Shown here: one piece after another, positions 8,771-20,526 of the stretch | How the letters are laid out: the number at the start of each line of letters is the position of its first letter | How positions within the stretch are numbered: the first letter of the stretch is position 1 | Assembly: GCA_030068075.1 (NCBI GenBank) | Contig: CM057825.1 | Coordinates: 77,763,123-77,827,122, forward strand | DNA: 64,000 nucleotides | From: Paguma larvata | Lineage: Eukaryota; Chordata; Mammalia; Carnivora; Viverridae | Direction of reading: 5' to 3' | Made by a program: the position numbers and the translations under genes | Notes under the pieces: model-generated | Told to the model about the DNA's origin: nothing | What the model saw: the letters and a program-made list of their open reading frames with translations, nothing else | Database searches by the model: none

Positions 8771-10349
8771 CAAGAACCATAATACAAGGACTGAAGCACT
8801 GAACACAAGCCTTGCCTTTGCAGCTTTGGCCTAAAACAACAAGCAATCTAAAGAATAGTCATCAAGAAAATGTTAACTTAGGTTCAGCACATTCATTTAA
8901 AAAAAAAACACAAATAAACAGTGAAAGGTGTGCCCATTATTATAGAATGATTGATTTTAGAGATACTTAAAATAGCAAAAATTTGGTGTCTGAAGTAGAA
9001 ATCTTTGATTATCTAAAAATTTATTTAAAGGGTGAATGTCCTGAGTCAACAATGGCAGGTGAGTAAAGGGTAAAATAATTACATTAAAGGCTAATCATCC
9101 TTGAATATATGAAAAGCTTCAAGAACAAACATAAATACAATCACAGATTTCTGAACTGATTAACAACCTAGGTAAGGAGTAACGTTATCTCAATGGGCAC
9201 CAGTTGGACCCAGTGTCGTTTGCTCTTAAGCCCAGTTGCGGAGAGGTATCCAAGCAGGTGGCTGAGTCTTTTATTGGTACAGTGGCTGGCATTCATTATC
9301 TTATTGAGAAAGGTAAAAACCTTTTTCTGTTATTCATGTACTACTTTTTATGGTCCAAAGGAGCAGTCACTTAATGGCTAGAGAGTAGGGAAATTAATAA
9401 TAATGGACCAGACTCTCATCCCATCCAATCAAATAGATGTTATTCTCTATTGAGTTATGTGGCATAAGAATCTCACCTAATAACAGTAATAAATAATGGG
9501 GTAATTTCCATGCCAGCTGCTAACGGTTTCCTTGCTTCTAAACCAGGGTTTTATTTCATTGTATTTCTACCTTCAGGAAACAATGACATTCTCAGGTCTG
9601 TTTTAAAAGTCTGCACTTTTTTGCTTTTTATTGCTGTAGTTTTTATGGGTTGTCTCAGAGTCCAGAGTTGAATTTTTAGTTCCCTAAGAGAGGGAAATGT
9701 GATAAAAACAGTATTGTTAATGGAGCTTGGTGTGATTATTATGGAGGGGCATGCGGTATCTCTCTCCCAGAGATTTGGGAGACTTTAAGATTGGGAGACT
9801 TTGAATGCAGTTTTTTTCAAGGTGATTTGTATGACACTTGGGTGAGAATATGTGCTTTGCAAATAATGATTATTTTGCTAGTGGTTTGGATCTGTGTTTG
9901 GACGTATGGACTGCCGGAATGACAATGAAGTTTAGTAAAGTAAGCTTACCTGAGGTTCTGAATCCAATAATACATAATAAGTTGATTTTATGTATTGTAT
10001 ATTTCAAACTTATGGAGATAGTTCAGAAGAAAAACACAGTAGAGTATCTGTGTAGACTTATAAATATTCTTGTTTTTCTCTTCAGGCTCCATCCCTGTGT
10101 CATTTTGGATGATTGTTTTGCTATATTATCATAGAATGGTTTATTGCCATTACTCTTGTGCTCTAGATGCAAAGAATATGACTTAATTTCCACCTTCTTG
10201 GGATCTGTAGGTTCTTGCTTTGTGCATCTATTTTAATATATCATAATTTGGATGTTTGGGTGTTACTTGGATTGGCTGTATACTTGTCTGTTTTCTCTGC
10301 TAGACAGTAAGTCCCTTTATCCTTTCTCTCTTTCCTTCCCTCCCCCCCC
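8771..10349. other. No gene or repeat recognised
   Basis: About 1.6 kb of AT-rich sequence. The only longer open frame is 98 codons (9838-10134, plus), starting ATGGGTGAG-like inside AT-rich sequence without a family motif. A C-run sits at about 10342-10351. Confidence 0.5.
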
Positions 10350-10490
10350 CCTTTACCTCAGAGAGTAAGTTATTACTCCCAATTGACACAAGTGGAAACT
10401 GAAACACAGAGAAGTCTGCGTGTCCAATGTTACAGAGGTGACAGGCACAGAGCCAAGGTGGGTCTAGCTATAGAGCCCATGATCTCTGCC
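10350..10490 (-). repeat. MIR SINE fragment
   Basis: GTGGAAACTGAAACACAGAG, GTTACAGAGGTGACAGG and AGAGCCAAGGTGGG match the complement of the MIR body. Confidence 0.75.
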
Positions 10491-11525
10491 GTCTCTCTTG
10501 TGAACAGCTAGCTTGGCACCTTCGACATGGTTTGTCGAATGAATCACTTCACTCCCGAAGATGGTATATAAACATAAGGTGATTCCTGTGAACGGACTGT
10601 TTCTTGGGAAATGGGGAAGATGTTTTCCAGTACAGTCTTCCAGCTCTTACATCTCTGAAAGTATGCCATGTCTTTTTGGTCCTTCTGTCTCCAGCAGTGC
10701 TGCTCTGGGTCTCCGGATCTCTCTAAGAGGGAACGTCCAATACTGAAGCTGCTTCTATGAGCTTGGAAAAACTTCTGGCACAGCCTCCGTAGGCTCTAAC
10801 CCCCAAAACTCCCCTTGTAGGTAACCTCTGCTGGTCTCCCTTGACAAGGAGATTGCTCTCATCACATGGAATAATAACTCCTGATATATCATCAATATTC
10901 CTGAGAGTAGGGGAAATAACATGAAGTAGAATATTTCTCTTATAGTAAATGATCCGTTTTGCTGAAAAGAACATTTACTATAATACTTCATTTCCATATC
11001 CTTACAGTCTCATTTTAAGACTTAACAGTTTCTAAATTAAGAAAGAACACTCTGAAAAATACTCTGCTACATTCCTCCAGACTGTCTTCCTGGTGGCAAT
11101 ACATATGGAGAGTAAAAGACTAATTTTGGATCCAGACAGACAGTCTTTTGGTTCTCTGAATGGCATTTTCCTAAATAAACTGTTGAACGCTTCAGAAATG
11201 AAACCTGTGATGTCTAGCACAGGTTGTATGGAATACACATGAAAGAGATTCCAGTGCTCATTGTCAGATGGGTTCCGATATGCCCTGGCTGATGGAATAA
11301 TGTGTATTTGTGAGATCAACTGAAGAAGAGTTGGAAAATGTTTAAGCTTTTTTGTTTTATCTCCAATCATGGTAAATAAATAAACATTTGTGAGTAAATA
11401 AATGTCATACAGAATTCTCCCATTCTGATGGGAGAATTTTTTATGAGAAGAACAACAAAATATATGTATTGAAAAGAATTGCTATAGGAGTTTTCATAAT
11501 TATTTCTTGTGAATAGTTTTTGTTT
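10491..11525. other. No gene or repeat recognised
   Basis: A TATA-like GGTATATAAACAT lies at 10562, but nothing downstream resembles a first exon. A minus frame of 112 codons (11370-11032) shows no motif. The GGGAGAATT / AATTCTCCC inverted repeat at 11413-11438 can form a small hairpin. Confidence 0.45.
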
Positions 11526-11554
11526 GTTTTCTTTTCTTTTCTTTTCTTTTTTTT
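11526..11554 (+). repeat. (CTTTT)n simple repeat
   Basis: Three to four CTTTT units run into a T8 tract just before the L1 insertion at 11587. Confidence 0.85.
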
Positions 11555-11586
11555 AGGGCAGGGAAGTTCTATGGCCCAGGGACTTT

Positions 11587-11874
11587 CTGTGACTGAGATT
11601 TGTTTGTTTGTTTGTTTAATTTTATTTAAATCCAAATTAGTTAACATATAGTATAATTATGGTCTCAAGAGTAGAACTTAGTGATTCATCATTCACATAT
11701 AACACCCAGTGCTCATCCCAGTAAGTGCCCTCCTTAAAGCCCATCACCCATTTAGCCCATCCCCCAACCCAATACCCTTCTAGCAATCCTCTATTTGTTT
11801 TCTATATTTAAGAGTCTCTTATGGTTTGCATCCTTCTCTGTTTGTGTCTTATTTTTCCTTTCCTTCCCCCATGT
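11587..11874 (-). mobile_element. 5'-truncated carnivore L1 3' end with target-site duplication
   Basis: The minus strand reads the 3' UTR of carnivore L1: AACATGGGGGAAGGAAAGG, GACTCTTAAATATAGAAAAC, GGGCTAAATGGGTGATGGG, GAGCACTGGGTGTTATATG and ACTATATGTTAACTAATTTGG, ending in a (CAAA)n tail (plus strand TTTG units at about 11601-11620). The 15-bp sequence TGGCCCAGGGACTTT flanks it exactly at 11572-11586 and 11875-11889, proving insertion by target-primed reverse transcription. Confidence 0.92.
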
Positions 11875-11889
11875 TGGCCCAGGGACTTT

Positions 11890-12299
11890 TCTTAAAAGAA
11901 AGCTTAATGTTCAAGTGTAAATTGTCTTACATATAGCTCTGTGATTGAGCTTATCTCACCATTACTTCTAAATCCTTCCTATGAGTCAGGTACACAGCTT
12001 CATCATGAGAGTGGTATCCGCTTATTTGTGTTGAGGGGTGTGTGGGTATATGTATGGTGGAGTTAACCAAAGGAAAGTAACCATGAATTCAAGAAATAGA
12101 ATCAAGCCTTATAATTGAGAACAAATAAGAAACAACATCAGAAGATGGAAATCTGAACCAGATATGACAGAGAAAATCATGAGACTCCATACATTTGTAA
12201 AAGTCTTGAATGAGGCATTGAACTTTCTAAAGAATGTGAGATGGTATTTTGAGTCAGTCTTATTTAGATTTTAGAGTTCAGAGTAACTCCAGATGTTAT
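11890..12299. other. No gene or repeat recognised
   Basis: Ordinary AT-rich sequence with no open frame of note and no internal repetition. Confidence 0.5.
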
Positions 12300-12420
12300 A
12301 TGAATTAAAATTAATTCAGCAATATTTACTAAGTGTCTTCCATGTGTTAGATGGTCCTTTGGGTCTTCAGGATATATCAATGAACAAAACCATGGTACTT
12401 GACCCATATACCATACTCTT
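12300..12420 (-). repeat. L2 3'-end fragment
   Basis: CAGCAATATTTACTAAGTGT, CATGTGTTAGATGG and TCAATGAACAAAACCATGG match the complement of the L2 3' end. Confidence 0.65.
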
Positions 12421-12429
12421 ACCATGGCA

Positions 12430-12553
12430 TGGTTAGGGACCATATTAAGTGCTCATAGGCATCACTGAATTTAACCTTCATTTCTCAGTGAAGATAAGAT
12501 ATCCAGAGATTAAGTGACTTGTCCAAGGCTACACAGCTAATAATTGACACTAC
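12430..12553 (-). repeat. MIR SINE, left part (split by the SINE at 12592)
   Basis: GATTAAGTGACTTGTCCAAGG and CTACACAGCTAATAATTG are the MIR core on the minus strand. Its continuation ATCATACTCTTAAGC appears after the feline SINE. Confidence 0.8.
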
Positions 12554-12591
12554 AAAGATCATACTCTTTTTTTTTAAAAGATCATACTCTT

Positions 12592-12801
12592 AAAAATTGT
12601 TTTTAATGTTTATTTTTAAGTGAGAAAGACAGAGTGTGAGCGAGGGAGAGGCAAAGAGAGGGGGAGACATAGAATCTGAAGCAGGCTCCACGCTCTGAGT
12701 TGTCAGCACAGAGCCCAACATGGGGCTCAAACTCAGAGTGCAAGATCATGACCTAAGCTGAAGCTGGATGCTTAACTAACTGAACCACCAAGGTGCCCCG
12801 C
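12592..12801 (-). mobile_element. Feline tRNA-derived SINE (SINEC_Fc-like)
   Basis: The minus strand begins with the GGGGCACC-type head and GGTTCAGTTAGTTAAG, passes GATCTTGCACTCTGAG and GAGCCTGCTTCAGATTCTATG, and ends with CTCTCT-rich sequence and an A-rich tail. It interrupts a MIR. The target phrase AAAGATCATACTCTT is present three times (12554, 12577, 12802), not the expected two. Confidence 0.95.
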
Positions 12802-12859
12802 AAAGATCATACTCTTAAGCTCTTTGCTGGATCATATAATGGCATCTGCTTGGTTTGAG

Positions 12860-12990
12860 GTGGGTAAAATATTAACCCCATTTTATTCATGAGTAGATTG
12901 GGGCCCAGAGAGACAACATGACTTGTCTAAAATATATTTACAGTAAGTGGTAGAAGGAACCTCATTTCATGTCTGGCTGCTTCCTCACTG
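12860..12990 (-). repeat. MIR-like SINE fragment
   Basis: GGGGCCCAGAGAGACAACATG, ACTTGTC and CAGTAAGTGGTAGAAGG follow the MIR complement. It could be a second MIR or a rearranged part of the preceding one. Confidence 0.6.
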
Positions 12991-13539
12991 TTTTGTACTA
13001 CCTGCAAAGCTAGATATGAAACACAATTTGTATGTATATCTAGTATTACAAAATACCGTCTTATAGCTGAAACTGTGGAAATAGAATCTAAGACTGTCTC
13101 CATGAGATGGAATTGATATATCATAGTAATGAATGCAGAATAGTCATAATTTTAAAAAATGGGTATTGAATAACTACACTTGAGGCTTTAATTTTAAGAT
13201 AGATCTGAGAGTTTCCAAAATATACTGTTCTATTTGAGTAGGGTATTATATTATTGTTGTTAATATCTTAAAAATTATTTCTTCTTTTCAAATTTGAAAT
13301 GCTTTTCTAAATATTCATGGTATTTGGCTCATAAGGAAAAAACCAGACAAATCAAATGAATAAGTTATTAAGGTGTCAGTAACATACTAAATTATTAGGA
13401 TGGATGAGGGCATTTAAGAATAACCACAATATGAAAAATTCAAGTAATTCTCTTTAAGTGGTTCGTAATTTCCTTGTTCTTATTACTTCTCCTGTCCCCC
13501 ATACCCACAAACTACAACTTAATAGAAAACAGGAACAAA

Positions 13540-13541
<2 letters not shown>
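12991..13541. other. No gene or repeat recognised
   Basis: AT-rich sequence leading up to a (TG)n tract. Nothing coding-like. Confidence 0.5.

Positions 13542-13582
<41 letters not shown>
13542..13582 (+). repeat. (TG)n microsatellite, about 20 uninterrupted units
   Basis: An uninterrupted alternating TG run. Its purity and length predict length variation between individuals. Confidence 0.96.
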
Positions 13583-13586
<4 letters not shown>

Positions 13587-14139
13587 AGGCTCAGGATATT
13601 ACATTTGTGTATCCAAGGGTTGGTTATTTTATTCAGTTTATTTGGAATTCAGAAAAGCAGGAAACACATTTAACTTTTAAGCATCATGGGAATAGGTCAC
13701 ATAACAGTCAGAAACCTCTCATAACAAATTAAATATAGCCAGGTGTGAGGGAAAATAAATTCCATATGTTTAAAAATTATTGGAGTAGATAGAATTTCAC
13801 TGGAAAATATAAGTGGAATCTGGAGGTCCTTTCATTAAAAAGTTTATTAAACTTTAACATGTCCGATGGCTATTGCTTATCTGAGAATAGTGTGAAGTTA
13901 CCATTGTGGGTATTGATTCAAAGTACCTCATTCATACTAGACCTATGACTTTTACCTGCTCAAAGTAGGCTTCTCTTCCTTCATGGGTTAGAATATTCAT
14001 TGAGTCCATATAAAATGTCTGGAACCAAAATGAGTGTTTAGAAACTTCTTGATTCCTGAGACATGGCAATGCATCCAGGATCTGGGAGGACAAATGAACT
14101 CTCACTCTAGCTGAGGAAAAGCTGTTAAGATAAGTTTGA
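13583..14139. other. No gene or repeat recognised
   Basis: A minus frame of 79 codons (14171-13932) runs into the neighbouring MIR and carries no motif. Confidence 0.5.
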
Positions 14140-14315
14140 CCCCGTGTTAAGTACTTTATGTAGATAGACATGTTTCATGCTCACCACAAGCCTGTGAGGC
14201 TCTATTATTATCCTTCTTGGCAAGACATGGAGATGAAGAGACTTATCAACTCGCTCAACTTTCCCCTGCTTGTAAGGACTACTATTTGAATCCCGATCTA
14301 TTGGGTTGCAAACCA
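14140..14315 (-). repeat. MIR SINE
   Basis: CTCACCACAAGCCTGTGAGG, TATTATTATCC, GGAGATGAAGAGACTTATC and TTTGAATCCCGATCTATTGG are the complement of MIR nearly end to end. Confidence 0.78.
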
Positions 14316-15040
14316 TTTCTACCAGGTCTCCTCAATGGGGAGAATTATAAAGTGATGAAGAAAAGAAAATCAGTAACAGTGAAAAGAATGCCTACTTACA
14401 AGGAGAGGGTAGAGCAAGGGTGTGAAGTGGTGGTGGTGGATGGCAGACATGTAGAAATAAAGCTACTCAGCTACCTCCTGGTCGGCTAGGTGTTCATTAT
14501 GGCTGGACCTCAGCCATCTTCCATTCTCTGCCCTCCCAAGCACCAGTCCTCATGCTGTGTTCCTGGATGGTGCTTCCTGTAATTTTCCCTTCGTAAGAGA
14601 CCCAATATTTCAGTTTGTTCTTAACCATTATGGTGCTGCTTTTAATGATCTCATGCTCAGTCCTGGCTGAACTTGACCTCCTAATAGCACCTGCCTTTTT
14701 CTTGTAGGTTACAAAATAATCACTTGGTTTTTAAGACATTGTTGGGTTTGTAGTGACTGTCTAAGGCACTATGTTTTCTCAATGGGAGGATCAATTTATT
14801 GATTGATTATGTCTGTGATTCAAGGACGAAGAGCCGTATGGGCAGGCAGGCTATATATTTGCCCTTCTAGTACAGGATAGTCTGGACTTGATTCTGCTTT
14901 CTGACGTATCTTTCAGCTAATCTAATTAAAAAAACCACAGAATTATTCCAGTATCTTAAAGGCAAAACACAGAACCGAGGTCAGACACTGTACCTCCTAT
15001 TGGGCATAGAGCAATGAGTATGACATTATCCTTATTATAT
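14316..15040. other. No gene or repeat recognised
   Basis: A GTGGTGGTGGTGGATGG stretch lies at about 14428. The segment is otherwise plain, with no open frame above about 90 codons. Confidence 0.5.
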
Positions 15041-15149
15041 CCTTGTTTAAGTGCTTGACAGTTTTCAAAACATACCTACAAACTCTCTTTTGGTCATCTT
15101 AACAGGTGTGATAGTGAGAATATGGCAAATGTTGTTATGTATAGGTACT

Positions 15150-15500
15150 TCAAAGAAACTGGACATTTCTGGCCAAGTAAGAAGATCGTTGTGTCAGTTT
15201 GGGAATGCTTGCAGAAGAACAGCCCAGTCGCCAAGGCTTAAACAAATTAGGGCAGTCTTCAAGGACGCAGTGGCTCAGGACCTAGGGGGCTACAATCCCC
15301 ACCCTTCCCCTGATCTTCCCTCACGTGGCAAGATGGCTGCTCTGGCTTCACCTATTGAGTCAGTAGAAGGAGAAAACAGTGAGGAAAATGTGACAGCACC
15401 TCTGTCAGGAAAGCAAACGTTTCTGAGAAATCCCCAGAAAATTTCTGTTCACTCTGGTTAGAACTGTGTCACGTGGTCACCTCTAGCTGCAAGGTAAGTT
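15150..15500 (+). repeat. Possible old interspersed repeat
   Basis: GGCAAGATGGCTGCTCTGG, AGAAATCCCCAGAAAATT, TCACTCTGGTTAGAAC and GTCACGTGGTCACC recall a dispersed mammalian repeat that I cannot name. The region is locally CpG and G+C richer and carries a 136-codon plus frame (15051-15461) that I judge fortuitous because it crosses the presumed repeat boundary. Confidence 0.35.
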
Positions 15501-16334
15501 AGAAAATGTGTATCTAGCTGCCACCAATAAGACTAAGGTTATATTAATATGGAAAGGGAAGAGAATCTGTATTAGGTAGCCAGCTAGCAGTGTCTGCCAC
15601 AGATATGTACAGAGATACAGGTCATTTGGGAAACTGCCATCAGGTTTAGGCTGTATAGTACCATATATAGAAAAATAGCTTAAACCTTACTTTATAGTTG
15701 TCTATATCTATTTAGGGTAATGCCATTTGGTTTCTAGTTTAGAAGCACCGCTGATCATAGCACCTCTTTCAAAGAATAGGCTATGTATTGTCTACTCTGT
15801 GTGTGCATGTGTGCTTGTACATAGGGCTGTATCCCTATGCATTTTCTAAAATACAATTTAACGGTACAAAGATAATGAGCACCTTACACTGTGAATCAGT
15901 TCCTTTTCACAGAATGTCTTTGGCACTAGTCATGCAGTGGGGTTAATGAATACTGTTGTTAGAACAGTGTGTGCTCCCATATAGAATGCCTTCATATCAC
16001 TGAAGTGAAAGTATGTATTAAGGTACAGCCCCTCAGGATACCAAGAAGTTTCCTATTGATTTGCTCCCTGCTAAAGAAGGCATATGATTCAGCAGGGTAA
16101 TAAGTGAAAATCATCGGACATAAACTTTTGTCTCAAGAGCACGTGTTGAGGGCTAGCAGGGTTTAGATTCAGGAATTTGGGATTTGGAAGACAGCATACA
16201 TCACATCTCATCCTTACTTCCTTCTGAAAAAAGACCGTAATGACTTTCTGGGGAGAAGAAATTACATCTTTTTGGTAATCTCAGGAAGTGTGGAGGACAA
16301 AGTCCAAAGGAAAGAGAATGGAAAAGAGTAATGC
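15501..16334. other. No gene or repeat recognised
   Basis: Plain AT-rich sequence with no simple repeats above a few units. Confidence 0.5.
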
Positions 16335-16446
16335 AATTTATCAAATGTCAGCTGTATGCTGGGAACTGTGTTGGGGTCTTGAATATATGAACTTACTAAA
16401 TCCAGAGAACAATCCTACAAGCAGATATTTATTTATTATTATTATT
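16335..16446 (-). repeat. MIR SINE, left part (split by the SINE at 16447)
   Basis: CTGTATGCTGGGAACTGTG and AATCCTACAAGCAGATATTT match the start of the MIR complement. The rest resumes at 16690 with TTTATACATAGGAAACC and CCCAAGGTTAGGTAGCTAG. Confidence 0.7.
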
Positions 16447-16524
16447 ATTTTAAAAATATTTTTATTTACTTTTATATTTTATTAGAGAGAGAGAACATAT
16501 GAGTGGGGGAGAAGGGCAGAGGGG

Positions 16525-16563
<39 letters not shown>

Positions 16564-16687
16564 TCCAAGCAGGCTCCACAGTCAGCATAGAGCTTGATGC
16601 AGGGCACGATCTCACGACCAGGAGATTATGACCTGAGTTGAAATCAAGAGTTGGATGCTCAGTTGACTGAACCACACAGGGATCCCA
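16447..16687 (-). mobile_element. Feline tRNA-derived SINE, long (GA)n tract
   Basis: The minus strand shows a GGGATCCCTGTGTGGTTCAG head, GATGCTTAACC-related sequence diverged to GAGCATCCAACTC, GAGCCTGCTTGGATTCTC and a CT-rich tail. The (GA)n at about 16520-16562 on the plus strand is an expanded internal microsatellite. The head resembles an older CAN-SINE subfamily more than the youngest feline copies. It splits a MIR. Confidence 0.9.
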
Positions 16688-16689
16688 AT

Positions 16690-16800
16690 ACTCCAATTTT
16701 ATACATAGGAAACCTGAACTTTAGGTAGGTTAAATGAATTTCCCAAGGTTAGGTAGCTAGTGGGTTAGAAGGCCAGATCTTGCTAATCTGAGAGACCATT
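16690..16800 (-). repeat. MIR SINE, right part
   Basis: TAGGTTAAATGAATTTCCC, AAGGTTAGGTAGCTAGTGG and CCAGATCTTGCTAATCTGAG continue the MIR of 16335. Confidence 0.75.
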
Positions 16801-18145
16801 ATTTTTACCCACACCGCCCTCAAGAACTGGTAAATTATGCCCCCAAACATTACAGCTGCCTCTTAGTATGAAAAATGTGCTAGACATACACCCTAGTTTA
16901 CCAGTTTGGAGCATTTCCTTACCAATTCTGAGCAGTTGCTACTTCATTTCCTTTCAGTCTGCTTTAGTCTGTTGGAGGGTGATAAGAATGCCTCCAAATG
17001 CCATCTCTGGGAATTGAACTAACAGGAATGGGAGGGAGGACCAGCATCAAATTCCTCCACCCATTTCTCTTAACTCTGACTTAGTCCCAGGACAACATCT
17101 CTAAGACCCAGGATGAGAAAGACAGTTCATAGACATATTACAATTGATTAACTGTTAGGATCTTAACTATTTGCAATGTGAATATACAAAACATAATTTT
17201 AGAGTAGTATTAAGTTGATATTCAATTTGAACAAACCAGTTGCTTCACTTTCAGTGTGGCATTCTGGGTTAATTTGTATCAAGTAGGCAAAGACCCTTGG
17301 GTAGCTGAGCAGACTGCTCAGGAGCTGAAGGGGTAACCCTAATGGTAAGTGTAATCCTAGTTACCTATGACTTTCCACATCTTACTCCATGTTATGATCG
17401 CACTGTGAGAATTTTCCTACATAAGGTAATTATGTACTGTAAGTCACGAGCTTGCGGTGTGCTCCAGGTCTAGGAGAAGTCCCCCCAAAATATGGGTATG
17501 TGTGCTTTAAATTGAATTAATTTACTGACTAAATAAGTGAATGACATGAAAATGCATTGATCAGTGAATGAAGGTTTGGATTCCTACAGCGTCTGCCTTC
17601 TTAGAGGGAGTTTCCCACACCAGCCAATTTGCAGGTAACGTAGTGTTCAGGTTAGGGTTAGAGCGTTCCTCTGTCTTTTTTATGTCTCTTCTACTTTGCA
17701 ATGTCAGAGGTCTCAGGGGACTGAAGTAAAGGAGATGCTTCTCCGAAGTGAAGATTCTGGCTCGTTATTGATCCTCACCTCCGGTATTTGGTTGAAGTGC
17801 CATGGAGAATGTAGTTCAAAGCTAATGCTCTCAATTTTCCTCCTCTTGAGCATCCCACACAATGCTTGGAAGCATATAGTTTGCTATAATTAATTTGTCT
17901 TTACAGCAGATATATCCACTGATCATTTCAATTTCAAACAGGAATTGTCATTCACTCTAACTAACGGTATTTGCAGTTGTTCTCATGGTTAACTCGCCTG
18001 CTTAATGGGTAGACTACTAGTGAAAGCACAAATGGGTAGATTTAGGTAGGTACGATTTTATCAGACAATGAAAGAGGTATTTCCCTTATTTTAAGAAGCA
18101 TTACAAGATATTAAATCTAGATGTTCTCTTTCTCTCCTACCCTCT
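16801..18145. other. No gene or repeat recognised
   Basis: About 1.3 kb without a recognisable element. A short GTTAGGGTTAG phrase at about 17650 is telomere-like by chance only. Confidence 0.5.
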
Positions 18146-18400
18146 GCACCACCTACAGCACAACTTGGCTCAGCCGTTTCACATTAATAAAACATGGTTG
18201 TAGGTTCAAGGCCAGCATTATGGCTGTCTGATCTGTGCCACACACACCCATATTCAGAACCCCATACTTGGTTTAATGCTCTGTGGCTGCCATCTTGAAA
18301 CCCTTAATAGTTCTCCAACAAGTGGCCCAGCATTTTTTATTTTGCACAGAACCTTACAAATTATGTAACTGAACCTGCCTGGATTATCTGCTGTCAAATC
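18146..18400 (+). repeat. Old interspersed repeat of uncertain family
   Basis: GGTTTAATGCTCTGTGGCTG, CCATCTTGAAACCCTTAATA, CATTTTTTATTTTGCAC and ACAAATTATGTAACTG occur in the same order in a dispersed mammalian repeat I remember but cannot name. Confidence 0.4.
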
Positions 18401-19079
18401 ACCAAAAAGAAATGGTTGGAGAGAGTGAGAATAGAAGGTGGCAATTTCATAATCCCAGAGATTTGCATGCTGTGATCAGGCGCAGACACAAGAGAAATGA
18501 TTAGTGAGAGTAGAGCAGGGGAACGGGAGGTGGAAGTAGTTTTCCAACTTTCAAGTCACATCTTTGCATCAGGCTTAATTATGGGTTTTATGCTATGAAT
18601 TCCCTGAATAGAGAGAGACTGGTAATCGTGCCATTTGAAAAATGCTTTTTAAAGTCAAATGCTGATGCTTTTCGAAGTTCTTGGTTCTTTACTCCTGCTC
18701 CTCCAGGAGCTCAGATAATCACAGCTTGATGGCGAATCTGTTGTGCAAGAGCCAGAGTAACTGGAGATAGGACTCCCCAGCACCCTCGTGTGAAGATGCC
18801 TCTCTGTTCTCCCAGACATCCTTCCCATCTGCCTACTTGTGGTATGGCTAATATGCAGCAAACTAACAGGCACCAGATTTTGTAATTCATTTGCAAGTAT
18901 AAATAGCAGTCTTTCAAGAAACATACCCTATATGATGTCCGACTTGGGGAATGCATAATTTTCAGCAGCAGGCATACCTTTGTTTTTCACTTAAGTCACG
19001 ATACCTTTTCCCTTGACTTTCCCTTGACCATATGCTAAAATCCTTCCACTTCCTATTTCCTGAGTCTCTCCCCTGCTGG
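18401..19079. other. No gene or repeat recognised
   Basis: Two overlapping minus frames (89 and 81 codons, 18956-18655) encode nothing recognisable and no splice sites frame them convincingly. Confidence 0.5.
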
Positions 19080-19765
19080 CACGTAGCCTTTCCACTCCCT
19101 TACTTCAGTCCCTCAACACCTCTTTCATGAGAAATCACTGTTAACTTGTGTCAGATTAGTCTCCATCTGATACATTCTCCTCACAAAACCAGGGTGATCC
19201 TTCTAAAATGCAAGGTAGAGATAAACTAGATAGCAAGACTGATTTCGCCACCTTCATGCTATATTCAGTTCAATGACTTCTGTTCTCTTTACAAATAAGG
19301 TTTCTTCTCCTTGAGACACAAAGATCACTCAGAGAAGTATTGAAGATGCCTTTGCCTTCTTCTTTGGTGTCATCTCTCATCACTACTCTGTGTACTGTGA
19401 GCTCTAGCAGTTCTAGGAAAAGGCCCATGTTCTTTCTGACCTAGATTTGTTCCTGTTTCCTTTCTTTAATGCTGCTTACATTGTCTTCTTCAACTAGATC
19501 ACCTGTACTTGCTTTTTAGGACTCAGATGAAATGTTACCTTCTTCACTCCTCACTGCTAGGTAGTCAGGTACCTCTCTTCTGTGCTTCTAGGGAAAACTG
19601 GAATGATGCACCACTCTGTCATACACTTACTGCCAACTATTATACATGTTTCCTTATGCCACTAGGCTTGACCACCTTGAGAAAGGGCCCATGCTTTTTT
19701 GGTACTTGATATATAATGCTCATAGTATAATAAGTGAATGAATAAGCAAATAAGTGAGTTAATGG
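19080..19765 (+). mobile_element. L2 LINE 3' region, about 690 bp
   Basis: ATGAAATGTTACCTTCTTCA (from the L2 'TGTCACCTCCTC' block), GCACCACTCTGTC, CACCTTGAGAAAGGGCCC and the tail TAATAAGTGAATGAATAAGC follow the L2 3' end in order. This is one of the longest L2 pieces in the window. Frames are broken. Confidence 0.72.
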
Positions 19766-20305
19766 GATGGACAAAAGTATGTCATTATGAGAATTTCTGG
19801 AATGTCAAGAAATAACTTGCTCCTGTGACAGCCTCTTAATTTTGCAGCTAACCCTGTTTGGCATTTCCTTGAAAGGACTCAAATGAAGATCCTTATGAGC
19901 CGAGTCAATAGTATAACATTGTAAATCACAGTCATTACAGAATTATGAAATCTAGACATGGAAAAGAAAATAGATTGTTGTATTTAAACAAATTCTATAA
20001 AGTATAATTTCTAAATCTACGGATGGCAAATTTGGGCTTTGAGGGGGTACTTCCCACTGGCTGGGGGGACTAGGGCAAGAAAGTAACTTCCTCGGAGTAG
20101 GGGGAGTATGTTGCTGTGAAAAGTAGGGCAAGAGTCTATTTCTCCCTCTCTATCTTCTATAAAACTGAGGGCTTTGGTGGGGTTTCTTTGAGAGGAAGAA
20201 AGAGAACATGGACACAGTAGGTTAAATAAAGAGAAGGAATTCCATGTTCAACTTCAAATAAAACTAGTTATATATCCCCCAGAAGTGAAAATATTTGAGG
20301 CCTAT
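19766..20305. other. No gene or repeat recognised
   Basis: Contains a G-rich patch GGCTGGGGGGACTAGGG at about 20060 and otherwise plain sequence. Confidence 0.5.
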
Positions 20306-20319
20306 TAAAGATGAATGCA

Positions 20320-20526
20320 GGGGCGCCTGGGTGGCTCAGTCGGTTGAGCGGCCGACTTCAGCTCAGGTCATGATCTTGCGGTCTGTGAGTTTGAGCCCCG
20401 CATCGGGCTCTGTGCTGACAGCTCAGAGCCTGGAGCCTGCTTCGGATTCTGTGTCTCCCTCTCTCTCTGCCCCTCCCCCACTCATGCTCTGTCTCTGTCT
20501 CAAAAATAAAGAAACATTAAAAAAAT
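20320..20526 (+). mobile_element. Feline tRNA-derived SINE (SINEC_Fc)
   Basis: A near-consensus copy: GGGGCGCCTGGGTGGCTCAG (box A region), GGTCATGATCTTGCGG, GAGTTTGAGCCCCGC (box B region), GGGCTCTGTGCTGACAGCTC, GAGCCTGCTTCGGATTCTGT, a CT-rich stretch and an A-rich tail. TTAAAGATGAATGCA before and TTAAAGATGAATACA after form a target duplication with one mismatch. Confidence 0.97.

Noticed and set aside
13458..13732. Cysteine-valine repeat proteins
   Set aside because: Translations of a (TG)n microsatellite.
15051..15461. 136-codon plus frame
   Set aside because: It crosses from plain sequence into a probable repeat, with no motif.
17640..17660. Telomere-like GTTAGGGTTAG
   Set aside because: Too short for an interstitial telomeric repeat.
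20320..20400. tRNA-like sequence with box A and box B
   Set aside because: It belongs to the SINE heads; no intact cloverleaf, so no tRNA gene is called.
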